Below, piece after piece: positions 27,209 through 35,526 of a stretch of 64,000 nucleotides of DNA. The notes under the pieces are model-generated. The model saw only the letters and a list, made by a program, of their open reading frames with translations. It searched no databases and was not told the origin of the DNA. The DNA comes from Flavobacterium restrictum (GTDB taxonomy: Bacteria > Bacteroidota > Bacteroidia > Flavobacteriales > Flavobacteriaceae). The number at the start of each line of letters is the position of its first letter. Position 1 is the first letter of the stretch. The position numbers and the translations under genes were made by a program. The stretch is taken from positions 62,001-126,000 of the forward strand of contig NZ_VJZT01000008.1 of assembly GCF_007097245.1 (NCBI RefSeq), in the 5' to 3' direction.

Positions 27209-27308
27209 TTAGAATTCTAAACAAGATTTTTGATTTTTATTAACCTTGTTTGTTTAAACAACTATCACAAATAATCCTTGCAAAAATCTTTTAGGAGACA
27301 ATATTTTT

Positions 27309-27707
27309 TTATTTTGTAAACTGCTTGTTGATTATTCCACCATTCTCAATATCAATTTCAACTCTAAAACAATTCCAAGTATTGGCAAAAAATTGATTTC
27401 CATTTGTCGTGAATCCAACATAATTATCAACTCTATCTTCAACAATTATAGACGACAAAAACCATTCGATTTCAATATTCTGATTCAAGCAATATAAGTT
27501 TGATTTATGTCCGTTTTCGTATTTATAATAATTTTCTAAAACTAAAATTCTGCCATCATTTAGCACTTCAATTTGCGAAAAACTTGTCGAAATTGCTCTA
27601 TGTTCTTTTCTATTTCTATTTTCATCAAAATGATAAATCAAATTGTTTTTTATATCGATTATCATAGTCCCTTTAGTAATATCGTTTTTAAAATAATATA
27701 ACTCCAT
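27309..27707 (-). CDS. Uncharacterised AT-rich protein (132 residues)
   Basis: Cytoplasmic, beta-rich, no recognised family. It reads like a small repeat-sheet protein (MIIDIKNNLIYHFDENRNRK, LNDGRILVLENYYKYENG, NGNQFFANTWNCFRVEID). It is more AT-rich than the Bat and pheS genes on either side, and its stop-proximal end abuts the CvpA gene with no gap. It could be a small accessory or immunity-type protein; nothing in the sequence proves that. The coding nature is supported by length and residue composition only. Confidence 0.55.
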   Translation of the reverse strand: MELYYFKNDITKGTMIIDIKNNLIYHFDENRNRKEHRAISTSFSQIEVLNDGRILVLENYYKYENGHKSNLYCLNQNIEIEWFLSSIIVEDRVDNYVGFTTNGNQFFANTWNCFRVEIDIENGGIINKQFTK

Positions 27708-28208
27708 TTATTTTTTCATCGTATCATACCATTTTTCTATAGAAGGAAAAAGATAGCCTGCCACTTTTTGAATCGGATTGTAAAAAAGGGAATGATCCAG
27801 CGTTTCTTTTTTGGCGAGGTAATTATGATAATTTATTTTCTGGAAAAGAGTTAAAAAAACACTAATGATTAGTATCGCTTTTAGCACTCTAAAAAAACCG
27901 CCACCCAAGCTGTTTACCCATCCTAGATAAGCAAAATCAGCAATGCCAGTAAGGAATTTGCCCAATAGCTGAATACCGAGTACGACCAATACAAAAGTCA
28001 AAACAAACGCAACAATTTGAATCGAATTGGGGTTCCAATGCACAAATCCAGTCAAGATATTTCTAATTATCGAAGAGAATTTGATGGCGAAATAAATCCC
28101 CAATAACAACGAAAGTAACGAGGCTAGCTCTACAAAAAGTCCGTTTCTAATTCCTTTATACAACGCATAAACCAGAATGCCGCCCAAAACAATATCTAAA
28201 AAACTCAT
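27708..28208 (-). CDS. CvpA-family membrane protein
   Basis: 166 residues from ATG 28208; an upstream in-frame start adds a non-homologous segment. Four hydrophobic segments and the family opening SFLDIVLGGILVYALYKGIR with GLFVELASLLSLLLGIYFAI, then VLGIQLLGKFLTGIADF and GWVNSLGGGFFRVLKAIL, typical of CvpA (colicin V production accessory) proteins. In flavobacteria it is a housekeeping inner-membrane protein of poorly known role, often near pheS, as here. Confidence 0.9.
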   Translation of the reverse strand: MSFLDIVLGGILVYALYKGIRNGLFVELASLLSLLLGIYFAIKFSSIIRNILTGFVHWNPNSIQIVAFVLTFVLVVLGIQLLGKFLTGIADFAYLGWVNSLGGGFFRVLKAILIISVFLTLFQKINYHNYLAKKETLDHSLFYNPIQKVAGYLFPSIEKWYDTMKK

Positions 28209-28241
28209 ACTAAAAAGAAATAAAGAGAAATGAATAAAGAA

Positions 28242-28271
28242 CAAAGATAAAAGATTATGTTGGTATCTTTG
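28242..28271. promoter_or_regulatory. Back-to-back -7 boxes for cvpA and the gene at 28359
   Basis: TATCTTTG occurs on the plus strand at 28264-28271 and on the minus strand at 28249-28242. Both match the Bacteroidetes TAnnTTTG box exactly and are oriented outwards to the two divergent genes. No convincing -33 TTG lies at the usual distance for either. Confidence 0.5.
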
Positions 28272-28358
28272 CAGTAACAATTTTTGGATTGCAGCTTTTT
28301 GGTTTTTAAATTAAAAAAACTGCAATCTGAAAGTCGCAATTTAAAATCAAAAATCAAA

Positions 28359-28715
28359 ATGTCAAGAGATACGCAACTCAAGGAACGCTGGGAACAGCTT
28401 GTTACGATACTTTCGAATCAATTTTCGCAAGGCGAAGACCTCGATTTGGATGCCATAATTTATTTAATTGGCGTGCAAGAGCTGGGAAAAGTGCACAATG
28501 AATTCAAAAAAGACGAGAAACTCAACCTCATGCACATTGCTATTTGCAGGTTGCTGGAGCCTTACGGATTCTATGAATTTGATTTTTTTGATGAGGATGG
28601 CTGGCCGCATTATACCGTAAAAGAAGCGTTGCCACCACTAAAAGCAGGCGAACAATCGGTTTTAATGAAAGAAGCCATCGTTAGTTATTTTCTAGAAAAG
28701 GAACTTATTGATTGA
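28359..28715 (+). CDS. Conserved hypothetical protein upstream of pheS
   Basis: 118 residues from ATG 28359. Small, acidic, soluble and mostly helical (LKERWEQLVTILSNQFSQGE, AIIYLIGVQELGKVHNEF, GFYEFDFFDEDGWPHYTVKE). It looks like a conserved flavobacterial protein of unknown function found beside pheS and cvpA. No catalytic motif is evident. Confidence 0.75.
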   Translation: MSRDTQLKERWEQLVTILSNQFSQGEDLDLDAIIYLIGVQELGKVHNEFKKDEKLNLMHIAICRLLEPYGFYEFDFFDEDGWPHYTVKEALPPLKAGEQSVLMKEAIVSYFLEKELID

Positions 28716-28730
28716 TATTTTTTAGGGTAA

Positions 28731-28775
28731 GGACAAGTCACGACTTGTCCCTCCCAACAAAATTTCTTATATTTG
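28731..28775 (+). promoter_or_regulatory. pheS promoter with overlapping inverted repeat
   Basis: TATATTTG at 28768-28775 is a perfect -7 box. CTTG at 28744-28747 is a good -33 element 20 bases upstream. The -33 lies inside a perfect 9-bp inverted repeat, GGACAAGTC (28731-28739) and GACTTGTCC (28742-28750). The pheS start follows 22 bases after the -7 box. Confidence 0.7.
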
Positions 28776-28797
28776 CAGACTCAATTATTGGATGAAA

Positions 28798-29817
28798 ATG
28801 ATAGATAAGATAAAAGAATATATTGGCGAAGCACAAGCTTTTTCGACTCAAAATACCGTTGAACTCGAAGCATTCCGAATTAAATTTCTAGGAAGCAAAG
28901 GACTGTTGAAAGACTTTTTTGCCGAATTTAAAAACGTGCCCAACGACCAGAAAAAGGAATTTGGACAAGTGATAAATTTGCTCAAATCCTCGGCCGAAGA
29001 AAAAGTAAAATCCATTCAAGAATCTTTAGAAAATAAAGAAGAAAGCAAAGGGTTTTATGGGGATTTGACTCGTTCCGCAGAGCCTATGATTATAGGATCT
29101 CGTCACCCTATTTCGCTAGTAAAAAATCAAATTATCGATATCTTTTCGAACATTGGTTTCAATGTTTCCGAAGGTCCAGAAATCGAGGACGATTGGCATA
29201 ATTTTACCGCATTGAATTTACCAGAATACCATCCAGCACGCGACATGCAGGACACTTTTTTTATACAAACCAATCCCGATATTTTGTTGCGTACTCATAC
29301 CTCATCCGTACAAGTGCGGTACATGGAAAACAACAAACCGCCCATTCGTACCATTTCGCCAGGAAGAGTTTTTCGTAACGAAGCGGTTTCGTCTCGCTCG
29401 CATTGTATTTTTCACCAAGTCGAAGGGTTGTATATAGATAAGGATGTTTCCTTTGCCGATTTGAAGCAAACACTGCTTTATTTTACCAAAGAAATGTTTG
29501 GAAAATCTAAAATTCGCTTGCGTCCCTCCTATTTTCCGTTTACAGAGCCAAGTGCCGAAGTGGATATTTATTGGGGTCTAAAAACCGAAACTGATTATCG
29601 AATTACCAAAGGAACAGGCTGGTTAGAAATCATGGGCTGCGGTATGGTAGATCCTAATGTTTTGAAAAACTGTGGCATCAACCCTGATGAATACAACGGT
29701 TTTGCGTTTGGAATGGGAATTGAACGCATTGCCATGTTGTTGTACCAAATAGGCGATATCCGAATGTTCTACGAAAATGACGTTCGTTTCTTGGAACAAT
29801 TCAAATCCAGTATATAA
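28798..29817 (+). CDS. pheS: Phenylalanine--tRNA ligase alpha subunit
   Basis: Catalytic subunit that charges tRNA-Phe, working with PheT encoded elsewhere. 339 residues from ATG 28798; ATG 28792 would add two residues and cannot be excluded. The N-terminal coiled coil is at ~1-85. The class-II core has motif 1 (GFNVSEGPEIEDDWHNFTAL), motif 2 (RTISPGRVFRNEAVSSRSHC, FHQVEGLYID) and motif 3 (GFAFGMGIERIAMLLY). Full length, nothing odd. The promoter is annotated above. Confidence 0.97.
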   Translation: MIDKIKEYIGEAQAFSTQNTVELEAFRIKFLGSKGLLKDFFAEFKNVPNDQKKEFGQVINLLKSSAEEKVKSIQESLENKEESKGFYGDLTRSAEPMIIGSRHPISLVKNQIIDIFSNIGFNVSEGPEIEDDWHNFTALNLPEYHPARDMQDTFFIQTNPDILLRTHTSSVQVRYMENNKPPIRTISPGRVFRNEAVSSRSHCIFHQVEGLYIDKDVSFADLKQTLLYFTKEMFGKSKIRLRPSYFPFTEPSAEVDIYWGLKTETDYRITKGTGWLEIMGCGMVDPNVLKNCGINPDEYNGFAFGMGIERIAMLLYQIGDIRMFYENDVRFLEQFKSSI

Positions 29818-29823
29818 AAAGTG

Positions 29824-29863
29824 CCCATTTTTGATTACTGATAAATCAGCAATCAAAAATGGG
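29824..29863. repeat. 40-base near-perfect palindrome after pheS
   Basis: CCCATTTTTGATT (29824-29836) pairs perfectly with AATCAAAAATGGG (29851-29863). Inside, CTGAT (29838-29842) pairs with ATCAG (29845-29849). The hairpin has an 18-bp paired stem with one mismatch and a tiny loop. It begins 7 bases after the pheS stop and lacks a T tract, so it is more a palindromic repeat or RNA-stability hairpin than a simple terminator. Confidence 0.65.
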
Positions 29864-29884
29864 TATGCAGCAATCAAAAATCAA

Positions 29885-30292
29885 ATGAAAAAAGACATCA
29901 CCATCCCCGAAGTAGAAAATGTTTTCCTGGCCGCCGTTCAAGAATGGAGTGATGATTTCATGGAAAAAGTGTGGTACGTTTATTTGATTAACGACAGCGA
30001 TTTTTTGATAGAAGGCGTTATGGTGGTTTCCAAAGCTTTTGGGACAATTGCTGGTGAAATGAAAAAAACGTCGCTTTTGCGTCACGCATTTGTTGAAGTT
30101 CCAGCCGTTTCGGTTGTAAAAATCGAAATGGTTGAAAAAAGTGTTTTAGCCCTTAATAATGAATTCATGCTGACCTACTTTATGGGCGGTACTTTGTACG
30201 ATAAAAAATTCTTTTTCAAGGCCAACAGCATCAATGAAACAGCCGTTGAAGAAGTTCCTATTTTATTTGTTGACGGTGTTATTGTACGGTAA
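29885..30292 (+). CDS. Conserved hypothetical protein downstream of pheS
   Basis: 135 residues from ATG 29885, chosen because an upstream in-frame start would lie inside pheS. Soluble alpha/beta protein (VFLAAVQEWSDDFMEKVWYV, FLIEGVMVVSKAFGTIAGEM, KKFFFKANSINETAVEEV). It looks like a conserved flavobacterial family of unknown function that often follows pheS. No motif suggests an enzyme. Confidence 0.75.
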   Translation: MKKDITIPEVENVFLAAVQEWSDDFMEKVWYVYLINDSDFLIEGVMVVSKAFGTIAGEMKKTSLLRHAFVEVPAVSVVKIEMVEKSVLALNNEFMLTYFMGGTLYDKKFFFKANSINETAVEEVPILFVDGVIVR

Positions 30293-30429
30293 CAAATCCA
30301 TAAAAAATAATTTTTTTCCATAATTTGGAATATTTTTTAATTCCAGAGTTTTTTAAAATGCTGTAAAACAGGTTTTTAGTTTTTAGGCATACCAATTGAT
30401 TTTAAGGTTTTTATTAAAATTTTAAAATC

Positions 30430-33400
30430 ATGAAGAAAAAATTATTTTGCCTTTTGCTTGTGCTCTCCGGGATAAGCAAATTATTTGCCACCGGAGAACC
30501 CTCCACTTATTTTCAAATTTATGTTTCGCCTAATAATGATGCGGTAAAAAGAGACGTATGTCTTATTGTTACTGCCATTTATGACGATACTCAATTTGAA
30601 ATCATAGACGACGGCGCTGATGGCGACACAGATGACAGCAAAACGGGAACGTTAAAAGCAGGTCAAAGTTACATCCTTTACATTAAGGACAATGGTATTA
30701 ATGATGATGCTCGTTACGCATCAGGAGGTGTACTTAAATGGGACGGCGATTACTTTATTGTAAAATCAAACAAACTGGTTTATGCTTCTCAAAGCACCAA
30801 TAGCGATTGGCAGCACGATTGGGTTCCTAGCGTAGACAAAAGTTCTATTGGACAAAAATTTATTGTTTATGCGCCAATGATTTCCTCCTCTAATCGGGAT
30901 ATTAACGTGTTTGCGTACCAAGATAACACGGTGGTTCAGTTTCATAAAATTTCTACTCAAGCTAAAACCAACACGGGATTCACGGATGTTAATGCCGAAA
31001 ACCCAACCCTTATTTTCAGTAAAACACTCAACGTAGGTCAAGACGTTATTTACAGTGGTACAGAAGGAAGGAATGTTATGATTTCTGGCGAAACCTATGT
31101 GATTACGGCCAACAAACCAATTACGGTTCAGTATGGTGCTTTGTTTGGTAACGAACGAGACGGTGGTGGATATGTACCCACATCGAATGGAAGTTCTGCG
31201 GGTGCACTGCTGTATTTTGGGGTTCCCTATCAATCAGGAGGCGAGCAGGAAATACGGATCGTGAGTTGGGACGATGCCAATGCCGTACAACTAGACCGAT
31301 ATGTAAACGGAAGTTGGGTTGCTGTAAAAAGTTTTACTTTAAACAAATCAAAAGCAGGCGATTGGGTTGGAAAAAACGATGGAAATGTTTCGTACAATAC
31401 TGTTTTTAGAATCAAATGCACTGCCGGAAAAAGAGTTTCTGTATTTGAAGGAAACTGGTTCGAAACTGGAGCACCTGGAACTTCGGATATGGCTACAATG
31501 GTTTCATCGGACAACGGGACATCGGCAGGGAAGAATTTTTTGACCTATATTCCACCCCCAGGAAACGAGACAAATGCTGTAAATCCGTTTACCAAATTAA
31601 GTTTTGGAGGTCAATTTTCGCATTTGTATTTGTTTTCAAAAAATGGCGCAACAGTTACCGTTAAAGATGCCAATACAGGTGGACAAAAATTCAACAAAAC
31701 TTTTACTATTTTGGCCGATAGATATGCTGATTGCATTATTAGTTTAGCGGAATGGAAAGCCATTTATAACGGAACAGGTACCAATTCTGGTTCTGACAAA
31801 CCCTACCTTTCCGTAACTAGTACCGCCGACATCTCGGTAATGAACAGTAATTTTAACGACAACTGGATGTGTTATTCTGGAAGTTCTCTCGGGCATTCTT
31901 TTTCGCAAACTAGTGCTATAAACGATGATACTTTAATCCCTGAAGAAAAAGCAACCGTGGTCTCAACAATTACCACTACTACCGAAGTGACTAGTCCAAA
32001 CCTAGAAGTAATCGTTCAAGATGGTTTAAAAGTAGTGCAATCAAAAATAACAGAATCCAGTACGAATGCGATTACTGCGGGCACAATTGTAGTATCAAAC
32101 GACAAAACCAAAGTGGTCTACAACAACCTTGCTACGCTAAAACCAAACTCGGAGTACAAAGTAGAAACTACCGTTATGGCAACCGTTGGTGCAAACAATG
32201 GCGAGATTCTCAACCAAACCTTGAATGCCACCGTAGAAACGGTAATTACTGGGATTGTAAATGGTGAAATTCAACAATCAACAATTGCAAATTCAGTTTC
32301 GGTGAATACCAAAAACACTTCGAATCTTATTTTTTCACATTTTGAAGATACCGTTTTTAATCTAAATCCAACTAACTCTTGGACAATAAGCTGGGTAGAT
32401 ATCAATTCCGATGGTTGGGACGATTTGTTTGTAACCGATATGGGTTTAACAGTTCCAAACACCATTTTTATGAATAACAAAAATGGAGGCTTTACGGCAG
32501 GTCAAGTTTTAACCGAGTCAGGCATTTCGATGAGCAATACTTGGGCCGATGTTGATAATGATGGAGATCCTGATTTATTGGTGCTTAACAATACCCGAAC
32601 TCCCAATCATTTTTATAGAAACGACAACGGAACACTGGTTCTAGATGCCACAAAATCCTTTGCCAAAGACGTTTCGTATTACCACGGAGGTGCTTTTGCT
32701 GATTTTGATAATGATAATAAAGTCGATGTATTTATGTGCAATTACTTCCCTACGCGCTACAACGAACTGCATAAAAATAGTGCTGCTGGTACTTTTACAA
32801 AAGTAGTTGCGGATGTAATTCCGTTAGAAGCCAATTCTTCTCTAGGCCCCACTTGGGCTGATTATGACAAAGATGGTTTTATGGATTTATTTGTACCCAA
32901 TGGAGAAGGCAAAAACAATTCGCTGTTTCATAATGACGGAAACGGATCGTTTTCTAAAGCCACGAACGTAATCAATTCCGAAGGAGGAAAATCAGTAGGA
33001 AGCTGTTGGGGTGATATTGACAACGATGGCGATTTGGATTTATTTGTAACCAATTCGAATAGTACTGTTAACTTTTTATATAAAAATTTAAGCAATGGTA
33101 CTTTCGAAAAAATCACAAATTCAATAGTCAATCAAGGCGGAAGTTCCCATGGATGTAGTTTTGCTGATATTGATAATGATGGCGATTTAGATTTGTTTGT
33201 GACCAATGATAAAATTAGAAAATTCCTGTATATCAATGATGGCAAAGGAAACTTTACAGAGAACAGAGCCGAAATGATTACGTATAATTTTGGATTGTCC
33301 TTTGGGCACTCGTGGAGTGATTTTGATCACGACGGCGATTTAGATCTTGCAGTTGCCACACATTCGAACCAAAAAAATCATATTTTCACCAATAACGGAA

Positions 33401-35064
33401 ATATAAACAAGTGGTTGGAAGTAAATCTAAAAGCAACCGTAAGTAATGGTTCTGCTATTGGTGCCCAAATCACGGCAAAAACGACTACTGGATTGCAATT
33501 TCGAGAAGTAAATAGCCAAAGTGGTTTTGGAGGTCAAAGTAGTTTTACACAGCATTTTGGTTTGGGTAACGCCACAACTATCGCCTCATTAGAAATTAAA
33601 TGGCCTAGCGGAATAACCCAAGTATTAACCAATGTGGCGGTAAACCAAATCCTTACCATTACTGAACCACAACAAACTAAAGTTACTGGATTGGTTTATT
33701 TTGACACCAATAACGACGGTCAAAAACAAGCAAGCGAACCCATTATTTCAAGAGCTGCAGTAAAAATTGCGCCTACTAAAACCAAAGTGTATACAGACAA
33801 TAAAGGCGTTTTTACTTGCTATACATCGGAAAGTAGTCTTCAATTCGACCTTTTACCCGAAAATGGTTTGCTGGCCTCTAGTAAATCAATTCCTTTGGTT
33901 TTGGCAAATTACAAAGTTTCCGATACCTTAAAAATTGCGGCAATTCCAGCTTGCAATGGAGCTGATTTAAAATTAAGTATGGGAGGAACAGCCATTAGAA
34001 AAGGATATACTAATGGACAATTTAATATCATAGCAACTAATACGAGTAGAACTGTAGCAAAGAATTTTACAATAAATTTTGTGGTTCCAGCGGTTATAAC
34101 CATCGCAAATCCTTCTTTACCGTTTACACAACAACAAACCTTTCTAGAAAACGGAATTACCTACGCTAAATATTCTTGGGTTATTCCTAGCTTGAACTCG
34201 TTTGAGAGTACTCAAATTTTCTTCACGCATGGCAATGATGCAACGGTACAAATAGGTAATTCATTTGCTTTCAAAGGCGAAATACTTACACCAACTCCAG
34301 ATTGTAATACAAAAGACAATGCCGTAACCCAAACGTATCTGGTTTATGGTGCCATTGATCCCAATGACATTTTAGTATCGCCAAAAGGATATGGTGAAGA
34401 AGGCTATATCCTGCTGGAACAAGTTCTCAATTATACGGTACGATTCGAGAATGTGGGCAATTTTCCAGCGCAACGAGTCGTGATCGTAGACGAGTTACCA
34501 CAGGAATTAGAAGCCACAACTTTTAAATTAACGGCAACAAGTCATCAAAATGTAAAAACTGAAATTGAGGGGCAAAAAATAAAATTCATTTGGGACGACT
34601 TGTTTTTACCCTCTTCTATTGAAAATACCCAAGAAGGTCAAGGATATGTTACGTTTGCGGTAACTCCCAAAAAGGGGATAGATTCCGAAACTAAAATTAA
34701 AAACAAAGCGACAATACAATTTGATTCCTACATGCCATTGGCAACAAATAGTGTTTTAAATACAATACAATCTAAAGAAAAAGAGATTGATTTAGTGGTA
34801 GTTACCATGTATCCAAATCCAGTAAATGATGTTGTTTTTGTTAGTTTAAAACACGAAATGGGAAGTGATTTCACAAAGAAATTGATTGCAAAAGCAGCCA
34901 TTCTTACCCTCCAAGGAATTCCAGTTTTGGAGCAGCACTTTGCTAATGAAGAAGAAATTAGAATTGATTTGCCGATCCAGTTAAGTGGTATTTATATCCT
35001 AAAAATAACCGACACGGAAAACAAAAGTTACATTCAAAAAATGATTGTGAAAGAGCGTTATTAA
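30430..35064 (+). CDS. Giant secreted FG-GAP/ASPIC protein with type IX sorting domain
   Basis: 1544 residues. Signal peptide (LFCLLLVLSGISKLFATG). Residues ~20-480 resemble an IgGFc-binding-type beta domain (GETYVITANKPITVQYG). Seven FG-GAP/VCBS calcium loops lie at ~657-965 (DINSDGWDDLFV, DVDNDGDPDLLV, DIDNDGDLDLFV and others), forming most of a beta-propeller. An ASPIC/UnbV domain follows at ~995-1080 (WLEVNLKATV, EIKWPSGITQVL). A CNA-B/SdrD-like segment begins at ~1085 (VTGLVYFDTNNDGQKQASEP). DUF11-like repeats run to ~1440. The last ~85 residues are a type-A C-terminal sorting domain (YPNPVNDVVFVSLK, GIYILKI). Exported by type IX secretion to the surface or medium, probably as an adhesin or matrix protein. 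Confidence 0.88.
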   Translation: MKKKLFCLLLVLSGISKLFATGEPSTYFQIYVSPNNDAVKRDVCLIVTAIYDDTQFEIIDDGADGDTDDSKTGTLKAGQSYILYIKDNGINDDARYASGGVLKWDGDYFIVKSNKLVYASQSTNSDWQHDWVPSVDKSSIGQKFIVYAPMISSSNRDINVFAYQDNTVVQFHKISTQAKTNTGFTDVNAENPTLIFSKTLNVGQDVIYSGTEGRNVMISGETYVITANKPITVQYGALFGNERDGGGYVPTSNGSSAGALLYFGVPYQSGGEQEIRIVSWDDANAVQLDRYVNGSWVAVKSFTLNKSKAGDWVGKNDGNVSYNTVFRIKCTAGKRVSVFEGNWFETGAPGTSDMATMVSSDNGTSAGKNFLTYIPPPGNETNAVNPFTKLSFGGQFSHLYLFSKNGATVTVKDANTGGQKFNKTFTILADRYADCIISLAEWKAIYNGTGTNSGSDKPYLSVTSTADISVMNSNFNDNWMCYSGSSLGHSFSQTSAINDDTLIPEEKATVVSTITTTTEVTSPNLEVIVQDGLKVVQSKITESSTNAITAGTIVVSNDKTKVVYNNLATLKPNSEYKVETTVMATVGANNGEILNQTLNATVETVITGIVNGEIQQSTIANSVSVNTKNTSNLIFSHFEDTVFNLNPTNSWTISWVDINSDGWDDLFVTDMGLTVPNTIFMNNKNGGFTAGQVLTESGISMSNTWADVDNDGDPDLLVLNNTRTPNHFYRNDNGTLVLDATKSFAKDVSYYHGGAFADFDNDNKVDVFMCNYFPTRYNELHKNSAAGTFTKVVADVIPLEANSSLGPTWADYDKDGFMDLFVPNGEGKNNSLFHNDGNGSFSKATNVINSEGGKSVGSCWGDIDNDGDLDLFVTNSNSTVNFLYKNLSNGTFEKITNSIVNQGGSSHGCSFADIDNDGDLDLFVTNDKIRKFLYINDGKGNFTENRAEMITYNFGLSFGHSWSDFDHDGDLDLAVATHSNQKNHIFTNNGNINKWLEVNLKATVSNGSAIGAQITAKTTTGLQFREVNSQSGFGGQSSFTQHFGLGNATTIASLEIKWPSGITQVLTNVAVNQILTITEPQQTKVTGLVYFDTNNDGQKQASEPIISRAAVKIAPTKTKVYTDNKGVFTCYTSESSLQFDLLPENGLLASSKSIPLVLANYKVSDTLKIAAIPACNGADLKLSMGGTAIRKGYTNGQFNIIATNTSRTVAKNFTINFVVPAVITIANPSLPFTQQQTFLENGITYAKYSWVIPSLNSFESTQIFFTHGNDATVQIGNSFAFKGEILTPTPDCNTKDNAVTQTYLVYGAIDPNDILVSPKGYGEEGYILLEQVLNYTVRFENVGNFPAQRVVIVDELPQELEATTFKLTATSHQNVKTEIEGQKIKFIWDDLFLPSSIENTQEGQGYVTFAVTPKKGIDSETKIKNKATIQFDSYMPLATNSVLNTIQSKEKEIDLVVVTMYPNPVNDVVFVSLKHEMGSDFTKKLIAKAAILTLQGIPVLEQHFANEEEIRIDLPIQLSGIYILKITDTENKSYIQKMIVKERY

Positions 35065-35082
35065 TTCTCTAAAAAAAGCTAA

Positions 35083-35118
35083 AAAACCCCTGATTAAAAA
35101 TTTTAGTCAGGGGTTTTT
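35083..35118 (+). terminator. Strong terminator after the giant secreted-protein gene
   Basis: AAACCCCTGA...TCAGGGGTTTTT forms a GC-rich 10-bp stem 20 bases after the stop, with A-rich and T-rich flanks. Confidence 0.9.
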
Positions 35119-35230
35119 ACTTGAATAACTAATATTAAAATCGCAATTGAATCAAATTTAATAGTATTAAAAATAAGTTCCTTTAAGTTACACTTTATAA
35201 AATAAAGTTTTTTTTAGATAAATACACAAA

Positions 35231-35310
35231 ACAAAAAATCCTTAAAACGTTGATTTTAATGGTTTTAAAATTTAATAAAGTGCGGATAATAGGACTCGAA
35301 ACTACACGCC
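35231..35310. repeat. Left attachment site: truncated copy of tRNA-Leu 3' end and its terminator
   Basis: A degenerate copy of 38760-38841. 35269-35300 is identical over 32 bases (AATTTAATAAAGTGCGGATAATAGGACTCGAA). One mismatch then leads into 9 more identical bases (CTACACGCC), where identity stops. The outer half matches the tRNA terminator stem with a few changes and a 2-base length difference. Only the last ~30 bases of tRNA are present, so this is not a gene. It marks the far end of the integrated element. Confidence 0.88.
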
Positions 35311-35455
35311 AACATATACAATTTGATACTTTTTACAAATCATTAAAAACATTGCAAAAATCACTAATAGACATAGTAAAATCAATGCTTAAATCCATTT
35401 TAAACATTAAATAATAATTGAATGAGATAGCATAAAATTGAATGAAATCTAACAA

Positions 35456-35477
35456 ATGTTTGGCAAATGTTTGGCAA
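35456..35477. repeat. Tandem 11-base repeats, left end of element
   Basis: Two perfect copies of ATGTTTGGCAA head to tail (35456-35466 and 35467-35477), 50 bases before the recombinase ATG. Candidate arm-type binding site for the recombinase; matching units lie at the other end (38730-38751). Confidence 0.6.
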
Positions 35478-35526
35478 CTTTCTAAAATTGATTTACTTTT
35501 GACTATTCATAAGTTATTTATTCAAA

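Noticed and set aside
29777..29884. Longer start of the gene after pheS
   Set aside because: This would overlap the pheS 3' end and read through the palindrome; ATG 29885 begins the conserved-looking part.
35281..35310. Second tRNA-Leu gene
   Set aside because: Only the 3' ~30 bases are present; no anticodon arm or acceptor 5' half. Explained as an attachment-site copy.
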